From: Thiococcus pfennigii
GTDB taxonomy: Bacteria; Pseudomonadota; Gammaproteobacteria; Chromatiales; Chromatiaceae
Length of the DNA: 32,051 nt
Reading direction: 5' to 3'
NCBI RefSeq assembly: GCF_016583835.1
Contig: NZ_NRRW01000040.1
Location: 1 to 32,051 of the forward strand
Below are positions 12,541 through 25,264 of the stretch, piece after piece. Every line of letters starts with the position of its first letter. The stretch's first letter is position 1. Position numbers and translations under genes: made by a program. The notes under the pieces were generated by a model. That model worked only from the letters and a program-made list of their open reading frames with translations. It searched no databases and had not been told where the DNA came from.

Positions 12541-12872
12541 TGTGGATAGCGGTCGTCGAGGTTCGCCGGGCAGAGGACCTCGCGCATGATGCCGATCAGA
12601 TCCAGCAGCTGATGGTTGCGGATCCGGTAGAAGATGCGGTTCGCCTCCTTGCGGGCGACGACGATGTTCTTGTTGCGCAGCTGCTCCAGGTGCTGGGAGA
12701 TATTGCTCTGCGAGGTGCCGGTGCGCTCGACGATCTCCCCGACCGAGAGTTCGCGATCGCCGAGCGAACAGAGGATCTTCCAGCGCAGCGGATGGGCCAT
12801 CGCCTTCAGGGCGTTGGCCGTCAGGGTCGTGCTCTCGTCGTCGTCGATCGGCACCTCGGGCGACTCGGACAT
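12537..12872 (-). CDS. ArsR/SmtB family winged-helix regulator, candidate reactive-sulfur sensor
   Basis: Small dimeric repressor type (111 aa). The winged-helix core runs ALKAMAHPLRWKILCSL, ELSVGEIVERTGTSQSNISQHLEQLRNKNIV, then the wing ARKEANRIFYRI. The arsenic or cadmium metal box in helix 3 (CxC) is absent, the equivalent being SVGE. There are only two cysteines, C35 in helix 2 (ILC) and C101 in the last helix (REVLC). They are 66 residues apart, the same separation as the redox cysteines of SqrR and BigR as I recall them (C41/C107 and C42/C108). That suggests a persulfide or sulfide sensor, but this is inference. It sits 18 nt after the response regulator gene and overlaps speE by four bases. 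Confidence 0.85.
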   Translation of the reverse strand: MSESPEVPIDDDESTTLTANALKAMAHPLRWKILCSLGDRELSVGEIVERTGTSQSNISQHLEQLRNKNIVVARKEANRIFYRIRNHQLLDLIGIMREVLCPANLDDRYPQ

Positions 12873-12890
12873 GGTCGGCTCCTCCTCTGT

Positions 12891-13796
12891 TCAGGATCTC
12901 GTCTGGGCGATGGACCGCGCCGGCGGTGCGGCCGTGCGCGCCGCTTCGTCGTCGTTGTCATGGTCGAGGCGGGTGTAGCCGGTCATGTCCTTGGCGATGC
13001 AGATGATGTCGGTGATCCGGCCATCGCCGTCCTTGACCGCCGTGCGCGAGAAGAGGATCGGCACCCGCCGGCCGTCCTTCGCGATGAAACGCGCCTCGAT
13101 CTGCCTCAGGGCGCCCGTGCGGATCAGCGCCTCCAGCCAGATCCCCATGAAGGCCCCGGCCTGCTCGTCGGCCTCCTCCTCGAAGACGTCGCCGATCGAC
13201 ATCCCGAGCAGGTCCTGCTCGGCATAGTCGAGCATCGCGCAGGCGGTCGGATTGACCATCTTGATCTCGCCCTCGGGGGTGAGCACCAACAGCGCCTCGC
13301 CCATGTACTCGATGATGTTGGCGAGCGACTGGTGGGCCTTGGCGAGCTCGGCAGTGCGCTCGGCGACCAGTTGCTCCAAGCGCCGATTGAGGTCGCGTTC
13401 CTTGTCGATGAGGCGGAAATAGGTGCTGATCTTGTTGATCAGCTGGTTGTCCTCGATGGGCTTGAGCAGGTAGTCGACGGCCCCGACGGCATAGCCGCGC
13501 CGCTGGAATTCTTCCGACTTGAACGCGGCGGTCAGAAAGATGATCGGGATGTCGCGGGTACGCTTGCGCAGCTTCAGCAGGGAGGCGGTCTGAAAGCCGT
13601 CCATCTCCGGCATCTGCACATCGAGGATGATCAGGTCGATGTCCGGGTGCTCGAGGGTCAGGTCGATCGCGCCGTGGCCCGACGTCGCCTCCAGGATCGC
13701 GACGTCCATGTGCTTCTGGATCAGCGTCCGCAGCGTGAAGAGGTTGTGCGCGTGATCGTCGACGAGGAGGAGCTTGAATCCCGAGTAGCGACTCAT
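12891..13796 (-). CDS. Response regulator with receiver and PAS domains, no output domain
   Basis: 301 aa. The receiver domain (about 1-125) has the acidic pair D13/D14, phosphoacceptor D59 (LIILDVQMPEMDGF), the T/S position in FLTAAF and lysine 112 (LLKP), so it looks competent for phosphorylation. A coiled-coil linker follows (RDLNRRLEQLVAERTAELAKAHQSL), then a PAS domain with PAC region (about 155-275, ending IICIAKDMTGYTRL). No DNA-binding, GGDEF, EAL or kinase domain is present; the last 25 residues look disordered. The ATG at 13796 is chosen because the receiver starts at once; upstream in-frame sequence is non-family. It lies 73 nt after the hybrid kinase gene and is probably its partner. 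Confidence 0.88.
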   Translation of the reverse strand: MSRYSGFKLLLVDDHAHNLFTLRTLIQKHMDVAILEATSGHGAIDLTLEHPDIDLIILDVQMPEMDGFQTASLLKLRKRTRDIPIIFLTAAFKSEEFQRRGYAVGAVDYLLKPIEDNQLINKISTYFRLIDKERDLNRRLEQLVAERTAELAKAHQSLANIIEYMGEALLVLTPEGEIKMVNPTACAMLDYAEQDLLGMSIGDVFEEEADEQAGAFMGIWLEALIRTGALRQIEARFIAKDGRRVPILFSRTAVKDGDGRITDIICIAKDMTGYTRLDHDNDDEAARTAAPPARSIAQTRS

Positions 13797-13869
13797 GCCG
13801 TGGATACCATGCGGGGCCTCTGTTGGGGGGAACCTCCGAACGGCCAGGCCCCGGCAACCGGGATACCGC

Positions 13870-16191
13870 TCAGTGGCCGACGAGCCGGGCGATCGCGGAC
13901 TCCAACGCCCGCGGCTCGATCGGCTTGGTGATCGAGCCGTCGGCCCCGGTCGTGGAGCAGAGGCCCTGCCAGGGCCGGTCGTCGCAATCGCCCATGACGA
14001 GGATCGGAGTGGGCCGATCGCTGCCCTCCTGGCGGATTGCGGCGATCCTATCACAGGTGTCCGCGGCCGACACGAGGGCGGCCAGGATGACCAGGATGCA
14101 GCCGTCCTCCTCGCGCAGGGCCTCGATCGCCTCGCCGACGTCGGCCGCCGTCTGCACGCGCAGCCCCAGCCCTTCGAGCACCGTGGTCGCGGCGAGCAGG
14201 GCCTCGACGTCGCGCTCGACGACGAGCACCCAGCCCTCGGCCCCGCCCTCGGCGAGGTGCAGTGGACGCGGACCCGGGGCCGGCGCCTCCTCGGTGGCGG
14301 ATGGCCGCGACGCGATGAGGCGCTCGTCCTCCGGCGCGGCCGTCAGCTCCCGCGGCAGACGTAGCGTGAAGCAGGCCCCCTCGCCGGGGGCGCTGCGCAC
14401 CGCGATCTCGCCACCGAGCAGGCGGGCCAGCTCGCGGCTGATCGAGAGCCCCAGACCGGTGCCGCCGTAGCGACGCCGCGTCGAACCGTCGGCCTGCTGA
14501 AAGGCCTCGAAGATGATCTCCTGCTTGTCGCTCGGGATGCCGATCCCGGTGTCGACGACCTGGATCGCGATCGGACGCGACGCGTGCCCGTCCGTCTCGA
14601 TGCGAATCTCCACCCCGCCCCGCTCGGTGAACTTGACCGCGTTCGACAGGAAGTTCTTCAAGATCTGGCGCAGCTTGTCGCGGTCGCTGAGGATCCAGGT
14701 CCCGGCGACGGCCTTGGCGTCGAAGCGCAGATAGAGGCCCTTCTCGGCGAACAGCGGGGCGAGGAGTTCGATGAGCTCCTCGGTCAGGGAGGCAAGCTCG
14801 ATCCACTCCGGCGCGACCTGGACCCGGCCGGCCTCGATCAGCGAGATGTCGAGGATGTTGTCGATCATCGCGCGCAGGTCGCGACCGGCCTCGTAGATGA
14901 CCTGGGCCTGGCGGCGCTGATCGGGATCGAGACCCGACTGGCGGTCGGCGAGCAGCTTCGACAGGAGCAGGATCGAGTTGAGCGGCGTGCGCAACTCGTG
15001 GCTGACGTTGGCGAGGAACTCGCTCTTGTAGCGATAGGACTGCTCGAGCTCGCGGGTGTGGGCGCGCGCCGCGCGCAGGTGTTCGGCATGGGTCTCGGCG
15101 AGGGCCGTGAGCTGTTCGCCGAGTTGACGGATCTCGCGCGGCCCCCGCCACGCGAACCGGATCGGCTCGCCATCGCGCAGGATGCGCCCGATCCCGCCGG
15201 TCAGCGCCTGGCCGAAGTGTTCGGCGCGGGTCGCGATCCAGCGCGCCAGGATCATGACGACGCCGACCAGGACGAGGACGATGCTGATCACGCGCAGGAT
15301 CAGGGCATCGCGGAAGTCGTCGATCGGCGAGGGGTCGACCGGCCGCCCGACCCAGAGCGGCGTCGTGTCCTCGGTCAGGAACATCGGTACCCAGAGCCAC
15401 TGGCGGCCCTGGACGCCACGCCAGACGGCCAGCTTGCGCTCGGCGAAGAGCCCGGCGAGCCCGGGGAAGTCCGCAAAGGCCTCGGCCCCGCCGCCGAGCG
15501 GCTGGCCTGGACGCAGATAGCCGCCGTCGTGGTCGACCCACAGGGTGTCGCGGTAGAACTGGGCCATCCCGCCGACGTCGATCGTCAAGACGACGACGCC
15601 GAGCGGCGCGGCGCCCGGCTCGCCCGGTGCCCCGATCGGGCTGATCAGGTCGAGCGTCAGGAGTTGGCGCGGGTCCTCGCGCCCGGCCTGCGGGTCGATA
15701 CGGATGCGGCTGACGAGGACCCCGCCGGGCTGGAGCCGCAGACCGGCCTCGCTGAAGGGGCCGCTCGGGCGGATCGGCGGCGGCGGTCTGGGCCGCCACT
15801 GGTGGCTCTCGATATCGCGCGCGAGCCAGAAGCGCTCCTCGCCGCGGCCCGACAGGAAGAGGATCTGGATGACGTCCTGCTGATCGGCGAGGATCTGGTT
15901 GATCCAGGTCGTGTAGCGTGCCCGCGCCCGATCGATCTCCCCGTCATCGCCCTGCTCGCCGAGGATCAGCCCCGGCTCGGGGAGCTTCGCCAGGAGCCGG
16001 ATCATCTCGTGGCGGCTCGCCAGATGCTGATCCAGGTCGCGGAAATCGGCCCGCAGGTTCTGCAGATAGGCCCGCTGGTAGAAGAGCGTCGTGCGATCGA
16101 GGACCAGCGGCAGGTTGATGACGACGGCGAGCAGCAGCGGCGTGAGGCCGAAGACGAGCAGGAAGACCAGGCTGAGGTGGCGCAGGGTCAC
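13870..16191 (-). CDS. Membrane-bound hybrid sensor histidine kinase with degenerate receiver
   Basis: 773 aa. Membrane helix 1 spans about residues 7-30, a periplasmic sensor region about 31-296 (CACHE-like by layout), helix 2 about 297-317, then a HAMP-like linker. The dimerisation/phosphoacceptor segment is FLANVSHELRTPLNSIL with histidine 398. The ATPase domain has NFLSNAVKFT (N box), VDTGIGIP (G1) and GGTGLGLSIS (G2). A C-terminal receiver-like domain (about 652-773) keeps the ending ITKP (K756), but the phosphoacceptor position is alanine 704 (ILVILAALVS), so it probably cannot be phosphorylated. The start is GTG at 16191 with AGGGGAG six nt upstream. It follows bcp by 27 nt and precedes the receiver-PAS gene. 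The stimulus is unknown. Confidence 0.92.
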   Translation of the reverse strand: MTLRHLSLVFLLVFGLTPLLLAVVINLPLVLDRTTLFYQRAYLQNLRADFRDLDQHLASRHEMIRLLAKLPEPGLILGEQGDDGEIDRARARYTTWINQILADQQDVIQILFLSGRGEERFWLARDIESHQWRPRPPPPIRPSGPFSEAGLRLQPGGVLVSRIRIDPQAGREDPRQLLTLDLISPIGAPGEPGAAPLGVVVLTIDVGGMAQFYRDTLWVDHDGGYLRPGQPLGGGAEAFADFPGLAGLFAERKLAVWRGVQGRQWLWVPMFLTEDTTPLWVGRPVDPSPIDDFRDALILRVISIVLVLVGVVMILARWIATRAEHFGQALTGGIGRILRDGEPIRFAWRGPREIRQLGEQLTALAETHAEHLRAARAHTRELEQSYRYKSEFLANVSHELRTPLNSILLLSKLLADRQSGLDPDQRRQAQVIYEAGRDLRAMIDNILDISLIEAGRVQVAPEWIELASLTEELIELLAPLFAEKGLYLRFDAKAVAGTWILSDRDKLRQILKNFLSNAVKFTERGGVEIRIETDGHASRPIAIQVVDTGIGIPSDKQEIIFEAFQQADGSTRRRYGGTGLGLSISRELARLLGGEIAVRSAPGEGACFTLRLPRELTAAPEDERLIASRPSATEEAPAPGPRPLHLAEGGAEGWVLVVERDVEALLAATTVLEGLGLRVQTAADVGEAIEALREEDGCILVILAALVSAADTCDRIAAIRQEGSDRPTPILVMGDCDDRPWQGLCSTTGADGSITKPIEPRALESAIARLVGH

Positions 16192-16218
16192 GCCCGCTCC
16201 CCTGCGCGGCGGCGCCGC

Positions 16219-16683
16219 TCAGAGCGCGCGGACGAGCTCGAGGACCTGACGTGCGTGGCCCTTGGGCTTGACGTCGTAGAGGGCATGGCGGATCAGGCCC
16301 TGGCGGTCGATGACGAAGGTCGAACGCACGATGCCCTGGCGCCGCTCGCCACGGACCTCCTTCTCGCGCCAGACGCCGAAGGCCTCGCAGGCCTCGCCGT
16401 CGGAGTCCGCGAGCAGGCGCACGCCGATGCCGTGGCGATCGCGAAAGGTCCCGTGGCTCGTACAACTGTCGCGGCTGATGCCGATGATCTCGGCCCCCAA
16501 TGCCTCGAAATCGGCCTGCAGGTCGGTGAACTCCAGCGCCTCGAGGGTGCAGCCGGGCGTATCGTCCTTCGGGTAGAAGTAGACGACGACCGTCGCCGCG
16601 CCGAGGAATTGCGCCAAGTCGACCCGCTCCATGTCGGCATCTGGCAGGGAGAACGACGGGGCCTTGTCGCCTGGCTGCAGCAT
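16219..16683 (-). CDS. bcp: Thioredoxin-dependent peroxiredoxin, BCP/PrxQ type
   Basis: Cytoplasmic peroxiredoxin (154 aa) reducing hydrogen peroxide or organic hydroperoxides with electrons from thioredoxin. The catalytic motif YPKDDTPGCTLEALEF holds the peroxidatic cysteine at residue 45. The E. coli-type resolving cysteine five residues later is replaced by leucine 50; C74 (SRDSCTSH) and another cysteine (GEACEAFGVW) remain, so the enzyme may be 1-Cys or use another partner. The ATG at 16683 begins the family N-terminus MLQPGDKAPSFSLPD, with GGAG about ten nt upstream; the longer in-frame extension is not family-like. It is first in the run leading to the kinase, regulator, arsR and speE genes. 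Confidence 0.93.
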   Translation of the reverse strand: MLQPGDKAPSFSLPDADMERVDLAQFLGAATVVVYFYPKDDTPGCTLEALEFTDLQADFEALGAEIIGISRDSCTSHGTFRDRHGIGVRLLADSDGEACEAFGVWREKEVRGERRQGIVRSTFVIDRQGLIRHALYDVKPKGHARQVLELVRAL

Positions 16684-16771
16684 CGTGGTTCGACTCCGAT
16701 TTGATGGCTGTGCTGGCGGCAATGTAGGGATCGGACCCGAGCGCGTCAACCAGGCCGTCGGGCCCCGGAGG

Positions 16772-16828
16772 GGCCAGACGGCCGCCGCAGGCGGCGCCCT
16801 CGCGGCGGGGGCGCCGGCCGTCTCGGCC
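16772..16828 (-). terminator. Hairpin after gltD (probable terminator)
   Basis: GGCCAGACGGCCG (16772-16784) is complementary to CGGCCGTCTCGGCC (16815-16828) apart from one bulged base, with further GC-rich pairing inside. It starts directly after the gltD stop codon on the minus strand and precedes bcp. No T-run follows, as with the other hairpins in this window. Confidence 0.55.
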
Positions 16829-16829
16829 G

Positions 16830-18288
16830 TCAGCTTGGCAGGTCGGAGCTGCCCATCAGCCATTCATCGACGGCACGCGCGCACTGACGGCCCTCGCGGA
16901 TCGCCCAGACGACCAGCGATTGGCCGCGCCGCATGTCGCCGGCGGCGAAGACGCCGGGGACCGAGGTCTGATAGGCCGCCTCGCCATCGGTCGCGGCGCG
17001 CACATTGCCGCGCGGATCGAGCTCGAGGCCGGCCGCGGCCTGCAGGTCGGCGATCAGCCCCTCGCGCACCGGGTGCACGAAGCCCATCGCGAGCAGCACC
17101 AGGTCGGCCTTCAGTTCGCCCTCGCTGCCCGGGATCTCGCTCATCTGCCAACGCCCGTCGGCGGCGCGATCCCAACGCACGCGCGCGTAGCGCACGGCCT
17201 TGACCCGCCCCTGTTCGTCGCCGATGAAGGCCTTGGTCGCGAAGTTCCACATGCGCTCGCAGCCCTCCTCCTGCGAGGACGAGGTGCGCATCCGGTTCGG
17301 CCAGTCCGGCCAGGTCAGGGCCTTGTTCTCCCGCTCGGGCGGCCTGTCGAGGATCTCGACCTGGGTCACCGAGCGCGCCCCGTGGCGGTTCGAGGTGCCG
17401 ATGCAGTCCGAGCCCGTGTCGCCACCCCCGATGACCAGGACATCGCGGCCCTCGGCGCTGATGAAGTCGGAGGCGGGCACGTAGAGGCCCTGCACCCGCC
17501 GGCTGTTGCGCGTCAGAAAGTCCATCGCGAAGTGCACGCCGGCGAGCGCGCGGCCCGGGACCGGCAGGTCGCGCGGCTGCTCCGAGCCGCCGGCCAGGAC
17601 GACGGCGTCATAGTCGGCGCGCAGCTCGGCGATCGGGACCTGGACGCCGACATGGGTGTTGGTGTGGAACTCGACCCCTTCGGTACGCATCTGCGCCATG
17701 CGCCGGTCGATCAGCCGCTTGTCGAGCTTGAAGTCCGGGATGCCGTAGCGCAGCAGGCCGCCGATGCGGTCGGCCTTCTCGTAGATCGCCACCTGGTGGC
17801 CGGCGCGGGCCAATTGCTGGGCGCAGGCCAGGCCGGCCGGTCCCGAACCGACGACGGCCACGCGCCGGCCGGTGCGCCGCTGCGGCACCTGCGGCTTGAT
17901 CCAGCCCTCGGCCCAGGCGCGATCGATGATCGCGCACTCGATCGTCTTGATCGTCACCGGGGTGTCGGCGATGTTCAACGTGCACGAGGTCTCGCAGGGG
18001 GCCGGGCAGATCCGCCCGGTGAACTCCGGGAAGTTGTTCGTCGAGTGCAGGACCTCGATCGCCTGACGCCAATCGCCACGATAGACCAGATCGTTCCAGT
18101 CCGGGATGATGTTGTTGACCGGACAACCCTGATGGCAGAAGGGGATACCGCAATCCATGCAGCGCGCCGCCTGCTCGCGCAGGTCGCCTTCGTTCAGGGG
18201 GACGACGAACTCCTTGTAGTGGACGATGCGATCGGCGACGGGCTGCGAGCCCCGGTCGCGCCGGTCGAACTCCATGAATCCGGTTGGC

Positions 18289-18296
<8 letters not shown>
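16830..18296 (-). CDS. gltD: Glutamate synthase (NADPH) small subunit
   Basis: Beta subunit of NADPH-dependent glutamate synthase (488 aa from the ATG). It oxidises NADPH and passes electrons through FAD and iron-sulfur clusters to the large subunit. The N-terminal cysteines [17 protein letters not shown] and CPAPCETSC bind the two 4Fe-4S clusters. The FAD-binding motif [20 protein letters not shown] lies near residue 150 and the NADPH-binding one, [19 protein letters not shown], near 290. The C-terminal [23 protein letters not shown] is typical. The ATG at 18296 overlaps the end of gltB by eight bases (ATGGGTAA contains the gltB stop) and has AAGGGG ten nt upstream; a TTG three codons earlier is less likely. 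Expression is coupled to gltB. Confidence 0.97.
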
Positions 18297-22944
<4,648 letters not shown>

Positions 22945-22968
22945 CGCTGACCTCGTCGATACCTGGTC

Positions 22969-23075
22969 GCTGAATCCGCGATGGTGCCACGCATGAAGAC
23001 CGGTCGGTACCCTGTCACCGGCCTTCCATCTGCCGATGGACGCGGGGGTTTCACCGTTGCTCGGGGGGATTCAGC
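22969..23075 (-). promoter_or_regulatory. Structured 5' leader element of gltB mRNA (candidate cis-regulatory RNA)
   Basis: In the RNA sense, GCTGAATCC (23075-23067) and GGATTCAGC (22977-22969) can form a perfect 9-bp closing helix. Inside are a 6-bp hairpin TCCATC-GGCA-GATGGA, a GGCCGGT...ACCGACCGG stem and a possible stem in GATGGTGCCACGC, giving a multi-branch junction of about 107 nt. The element ends some 14 nt before the gltB ribosome-binding site. I could not match it to a riboswitch class I know. Pairing is seen by eye; function is inferred. Confidence 0.4.
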
Positions 23076-23152
23076 CCAGTGGAAAGGTTGGAAATCGATC
23101 CTATCGAGGCAGGGTCCCCTCGACAGACACGGCCGCTAATCATAATACGATC

Positions 23153-23169
23153 AGCACTCCGCGTGCCAG
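23153..23169 (-). promoter_or_regulatory. Sigma54 (RpoN) promoter for gltBD
   Basis: On the minus strand CTGGCACGCGGAGTGCT matches YTGGCACG-N4-TTGCW at all but one key base, with GG and GC exactly 10 nt apart. Transcription would start near 23142, giving a leader of about 198 nt. Weak -10-like TATTAT lies just downstream, so a sigma70 start is also possible. No convincing NtrC site was found upstream. Confidence 0.6.
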
Positions 23170-23233
23170 ACGGGACGTCGGCGAGGAATCGCGCCGCCCG
23201 TGGTAAGCGAGGGCGATCGAGGTTACCGCAGCC

Positions 23234-23431
23234 TAACCCGACGCCATGGCGCCTACCGAGGCCGCTGTCGGGTTACGGCGCGCGCGAGCCTGTACGTTCG
23301 CAGCGACCTCCGTACCGGCGCGCCTAACCCGACCTACGCGGCCGTACCGCTATTCTCCGAGGCCGGAGAACGTAGTCATCGATGTCGTCAGGGCCGTAGG
23401 TCGGGTTAGCCCCTCGGGGGCGTAACCCGAC
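23234..23431. repeat. Array of five TAACCCGAC palindrome half-sites
   Basis: The 9-mer TAACCCGAC occurs at 23234-23242, 23325-23333 and 23423-23431, and its reverse complement at 23267-23275 and 23400-23408. The orientation alternates. The third and fourth copies extend to a perfect 15-bp pair, CTAACCCGACCTACG (23324-23338) and CGTAGGTCGGGTTAG (23395-23409). This looks like a cluster of REP-type elements between aroB and gltB; it could end the pil-aro message or be a relic of transposition. Confidence 0.75.
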
Positions 23432-23533
23432 GGCCGGCACCGCCACGCCCACCGAGGCCGCCCCGCGGCGGGGCGAGACCGGCACCCGACGCACGGATCT
23501 GGTGCGGGCGGCCGGCGCACACCCGGACCGGCT

Positions 23534-24625
23534 TCAGGAGGGTGCCCGCCGGCCCTCGTCAAGCGTCGCCCGCAGCGCGGCCGGGGGGAAGTCGGCGGTG
23601 ACGACGGCCGCGCCGATGGCCTCGAGCAGCACCAGGCGCAGCCGCCCCGACAGGACCTTCTTGTCGACGGCCATCAGCTCCAGGAACCGCTCGGCGGCCA
23701 TCTCCGCGGGCGGCGCGACCGGCAGGTCGGCCGCCGCGATCAAGGCGCGGATCCGCTCGACATCGGCGCCGGCGAGCCAACCGAGGCGCCGCGACAGGTC
23801 GGCCGCCAGACACATGCCGGCGGCGATCGCCTCGCCGTGCAGCCAGGCGCCATAGCCGGCGCCGGTCTCGATCGCATGGCCGAAGGTGTGGCCGAGGTTC
23901 AGCAGCGCGCGCTGGCCGGCCTCGCGCTCGTCGGCGGCGACGATCTCGGCCTTGCAGCGGCAGGACCGGGCGATCGCCTCGGCGAGCGCGGCCGGGTCGC
24001 GGGCGCGCAGCGCCCCCATCCTGGCCTCCAGCCAGGCGAAGAAGCCGGCATCGCGGATCAGGCCATACTTGATGACCTCGGCGAGACCGGCGGCCAGTTC
24101 GCGGTCTGGAAGCGTGTCGAGGGTCGCCGTGTCGGCGATGACGGCGCGCGGCTGGTGGAAGGCGCCGATCATGTTCTTGCCGAGCGGGTGGTTCACCCCC
24201 GTCTTGCCGCCGACGGAGGAGTCGACCTGGGCGAGCAGCGTCGTCGGCACCTGGATGAAGGGCACGCCCCGCTGATAGCAGGCCGCCGCGAAGCCGGCCA
24301 TGTCGCCGACGACCCCGCCGCCCAGGGCAACCAGGGTGCAGTCGCGCGCGAAGCGCCGCCCGAGGAGGACGTCGAAGATCCGCCCGACCACCTCCAGGGT
24401 CTTGTACTGCTCGCCGTCGGGCAGGACGACGGCCTCCACCTGACGGCCCGCGAGCGCCGCTCGCACGGGCTCGAGATAGAGGGGGGCGACCGTCTCGTTG
24501 GTGACGATCAGGACCTGCGAGCCTGCGAGATAGGGCGCGTAGCAGGCCGGATCGCCGATCAGGCCCGTGCCGATGCGGATGGGGTAGCTACGCTCGCCGA
24601 GGGCGACCTCGATCGTCTGGTTCAT
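23534..24625 (-). CDS. aroB: 3-dehydroquinate synthase
   Basis: Second enzyme of the shikimate pathway (363 aa). It converts DAHP to 3-dehydroquinate using NAD and a divalent metal such as zinc. The NAD-binding segment [20 protein letters not shown] and the following [25 protein letters not shown] are textbook family blocks (about residues 103-148). Metal ligands are expected in ...[21 protein letters not shown] and [11 protein letters not shown], all present. The ATG at 24625 gives the normal N-terminus. It follows aroK by 34 nt and is last in the pilMNOPQ-aroKB unit. Confidence 0.97.
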   Translation of the reverse strand: MNQTIEVALGERSYPIRIGTGLIGDPACYAPYLAGSQVLIVTNETVAPLYLEPVRAALAGRQVEAVVLPDGEQYKTLEVVGRIFDVLLGRRFARDCTLVALGGGVVGDMAGFAAACYQRGVPFIQVPTTLLAQVDSSVGGKTGVNHPLGKNMIGAFHQPRAVIADTATLDTLPDRELAAGLAEVIKYGLIRDAGFFAWLEARMGALRARDPAALAEAIARSCRCKAEIVAADEREAGQRALLNLGHTFGHAIETGAGYGAWLHGEAIAAGMCLAADLSRRLGWLAGADVERIRALIAAADLPVAPPAEMAAERFLELMAVDKKVLSGRLRLVLLEAIGAAVVTADFPPAALRATLDEGRRAPS

Positions 24626-24659
24626 CTGGACTCTGGCTGAAGGCTGGCGGCTGAATCCG

Positions 24660-25184
24660 CTAAAGCTCGGCGCTCTCGATGCGCCGGCGGATCTCCTTGA
24701 CGACCGATGCGGTGCCGCGCTTCTCGGTCGAGACGACCAGATCGGCGACCTGGCGATAGAGGGGCTCGCGCTCGGCCATCAGCTCGCGCAGCCGTTGCAG
24801 CGGATCGGCGGTGTCGAGCAGCGGACGGCTGCGGTCGCGGGCGGTGCGGGCGTACTGCTGCTCGGGGCTGCAATGGAGGTAGACGACGACGCCGCGGGCG
24901 GCCAGATCCTGACGGTTCTCGGGGCGTAGCACCGCGCCCCCGCCCGTGGCGAGGACGATCCGCTCGCCCTGGATCAGCTCCTCGATGACCTGGCGCTCGC
25001 GCTCGCGAAAGCCGTTCTCGCCCTCGAACTCGAAGATGGTCGGGATGTCGACGCCGGTGCGGCGCTGGATCTCCTGGTCGCTGTCCTTGAAGGCGTAGGA
25101 GAGGGTCTCGGCCAGCTGGCGGCCGATCGTGCTCTTCCCGGCACCCATCGGACCGACGAGAAAGATATTCTGCGCGCGTATCAT
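24660..25184 (-). CDS. aroK: Shikimate kinase
   Basis: Cytoplasmic P-loop kinase (174 aa) phosphorylating shikimate at the 3-hydroxyl. The Walker A motif [15 protein letters not shown] is at residues 11-25. The shikimate-binding residues sit in [13 protein letters not shown] and FRERE, with [13 protein letters not shown] in the middle. The lid arginine region is [13 protein letters not shown]. The start ATG at 25184 has AGGG upstream. It lies between pilQ and aroB, the order known from Pseudomonas and Enterobacteria (hofQ-aroK-aroB). A hairpin in the 80-nt gap after pilQ may limit read-through from the pil genes. Confidence 0.96.
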   Translation of the reverse strand: MIRAQNIFLVGPMGAGKSTIGRQLAETLSYAFKDSDQEIQRRTGVDIPTIFEFEGENGFRERERQVIEELIQGERIVLATGGGAVLRPENRQDLAARGVVVYLHCSPEQQYARTARDRSRPLLDTADPLQRLRELMAEREPLYRQVADLVVSTEKRGTASVVKEIRRRIESAEL

Positions 25185-25210
25185 GCCCTACATGATATGA
25201 CAGATTCGCT

Positions 25211-25253
25211 CGGCCCGGGCAAGTCGGGACCGCCCGACGGGCGGCCCGGGCCG
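25211..25253 (-). promoter_or_regulatory. GC-rich hairpin between pilQ and aroK
   Basis: A perfect 10-bp outer pair (CGGCCCGGGC at 25211-25220 with GCCCGGGCCG at 25244-25253) encloses a 6-bp inner stem (CCGCCC at 25230-25235 with GGGCGG at 25239-25244). The two share one base, so they compete or stack. It lies about 26 nt before the aroK start and could attenuate transcription from the pilus genes into aroKB. Confidence 0.5.
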
Positions 25254-25264
25254 GGGGCGTCCGA

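Larger units (their letters stand above)
22945..23533. other. 589-bp gltB upstream region with promoter, structured leader and palindrome array
   Basis: No gene is seen between aroB and gltB. In relatives with this gene order a damX-type SPOR-domain gene often sits here; I found no trace of one in any frame. The region instead holds a structured leader (22969-23075), a sigma54 promoter (23153-23169) and an array of TAACCCGAC repeats (23234-23431). Confidence 0.65.

Noticed and set aside
22969-23100. Cobalamin riboswitch in the gltB leader (GGTGAAACC, CCACTGG present)
   Set aside because: The order of elements and the core box are wrong, and gltB is not a B12-regulated gene type; the resemblance is superficial.
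23234-23431. CRISPR array upstream of gltB
   Set aside because: The repeats are only 9-15 bp, alternate in orientation and have irregular spacing; no cas gene is near.
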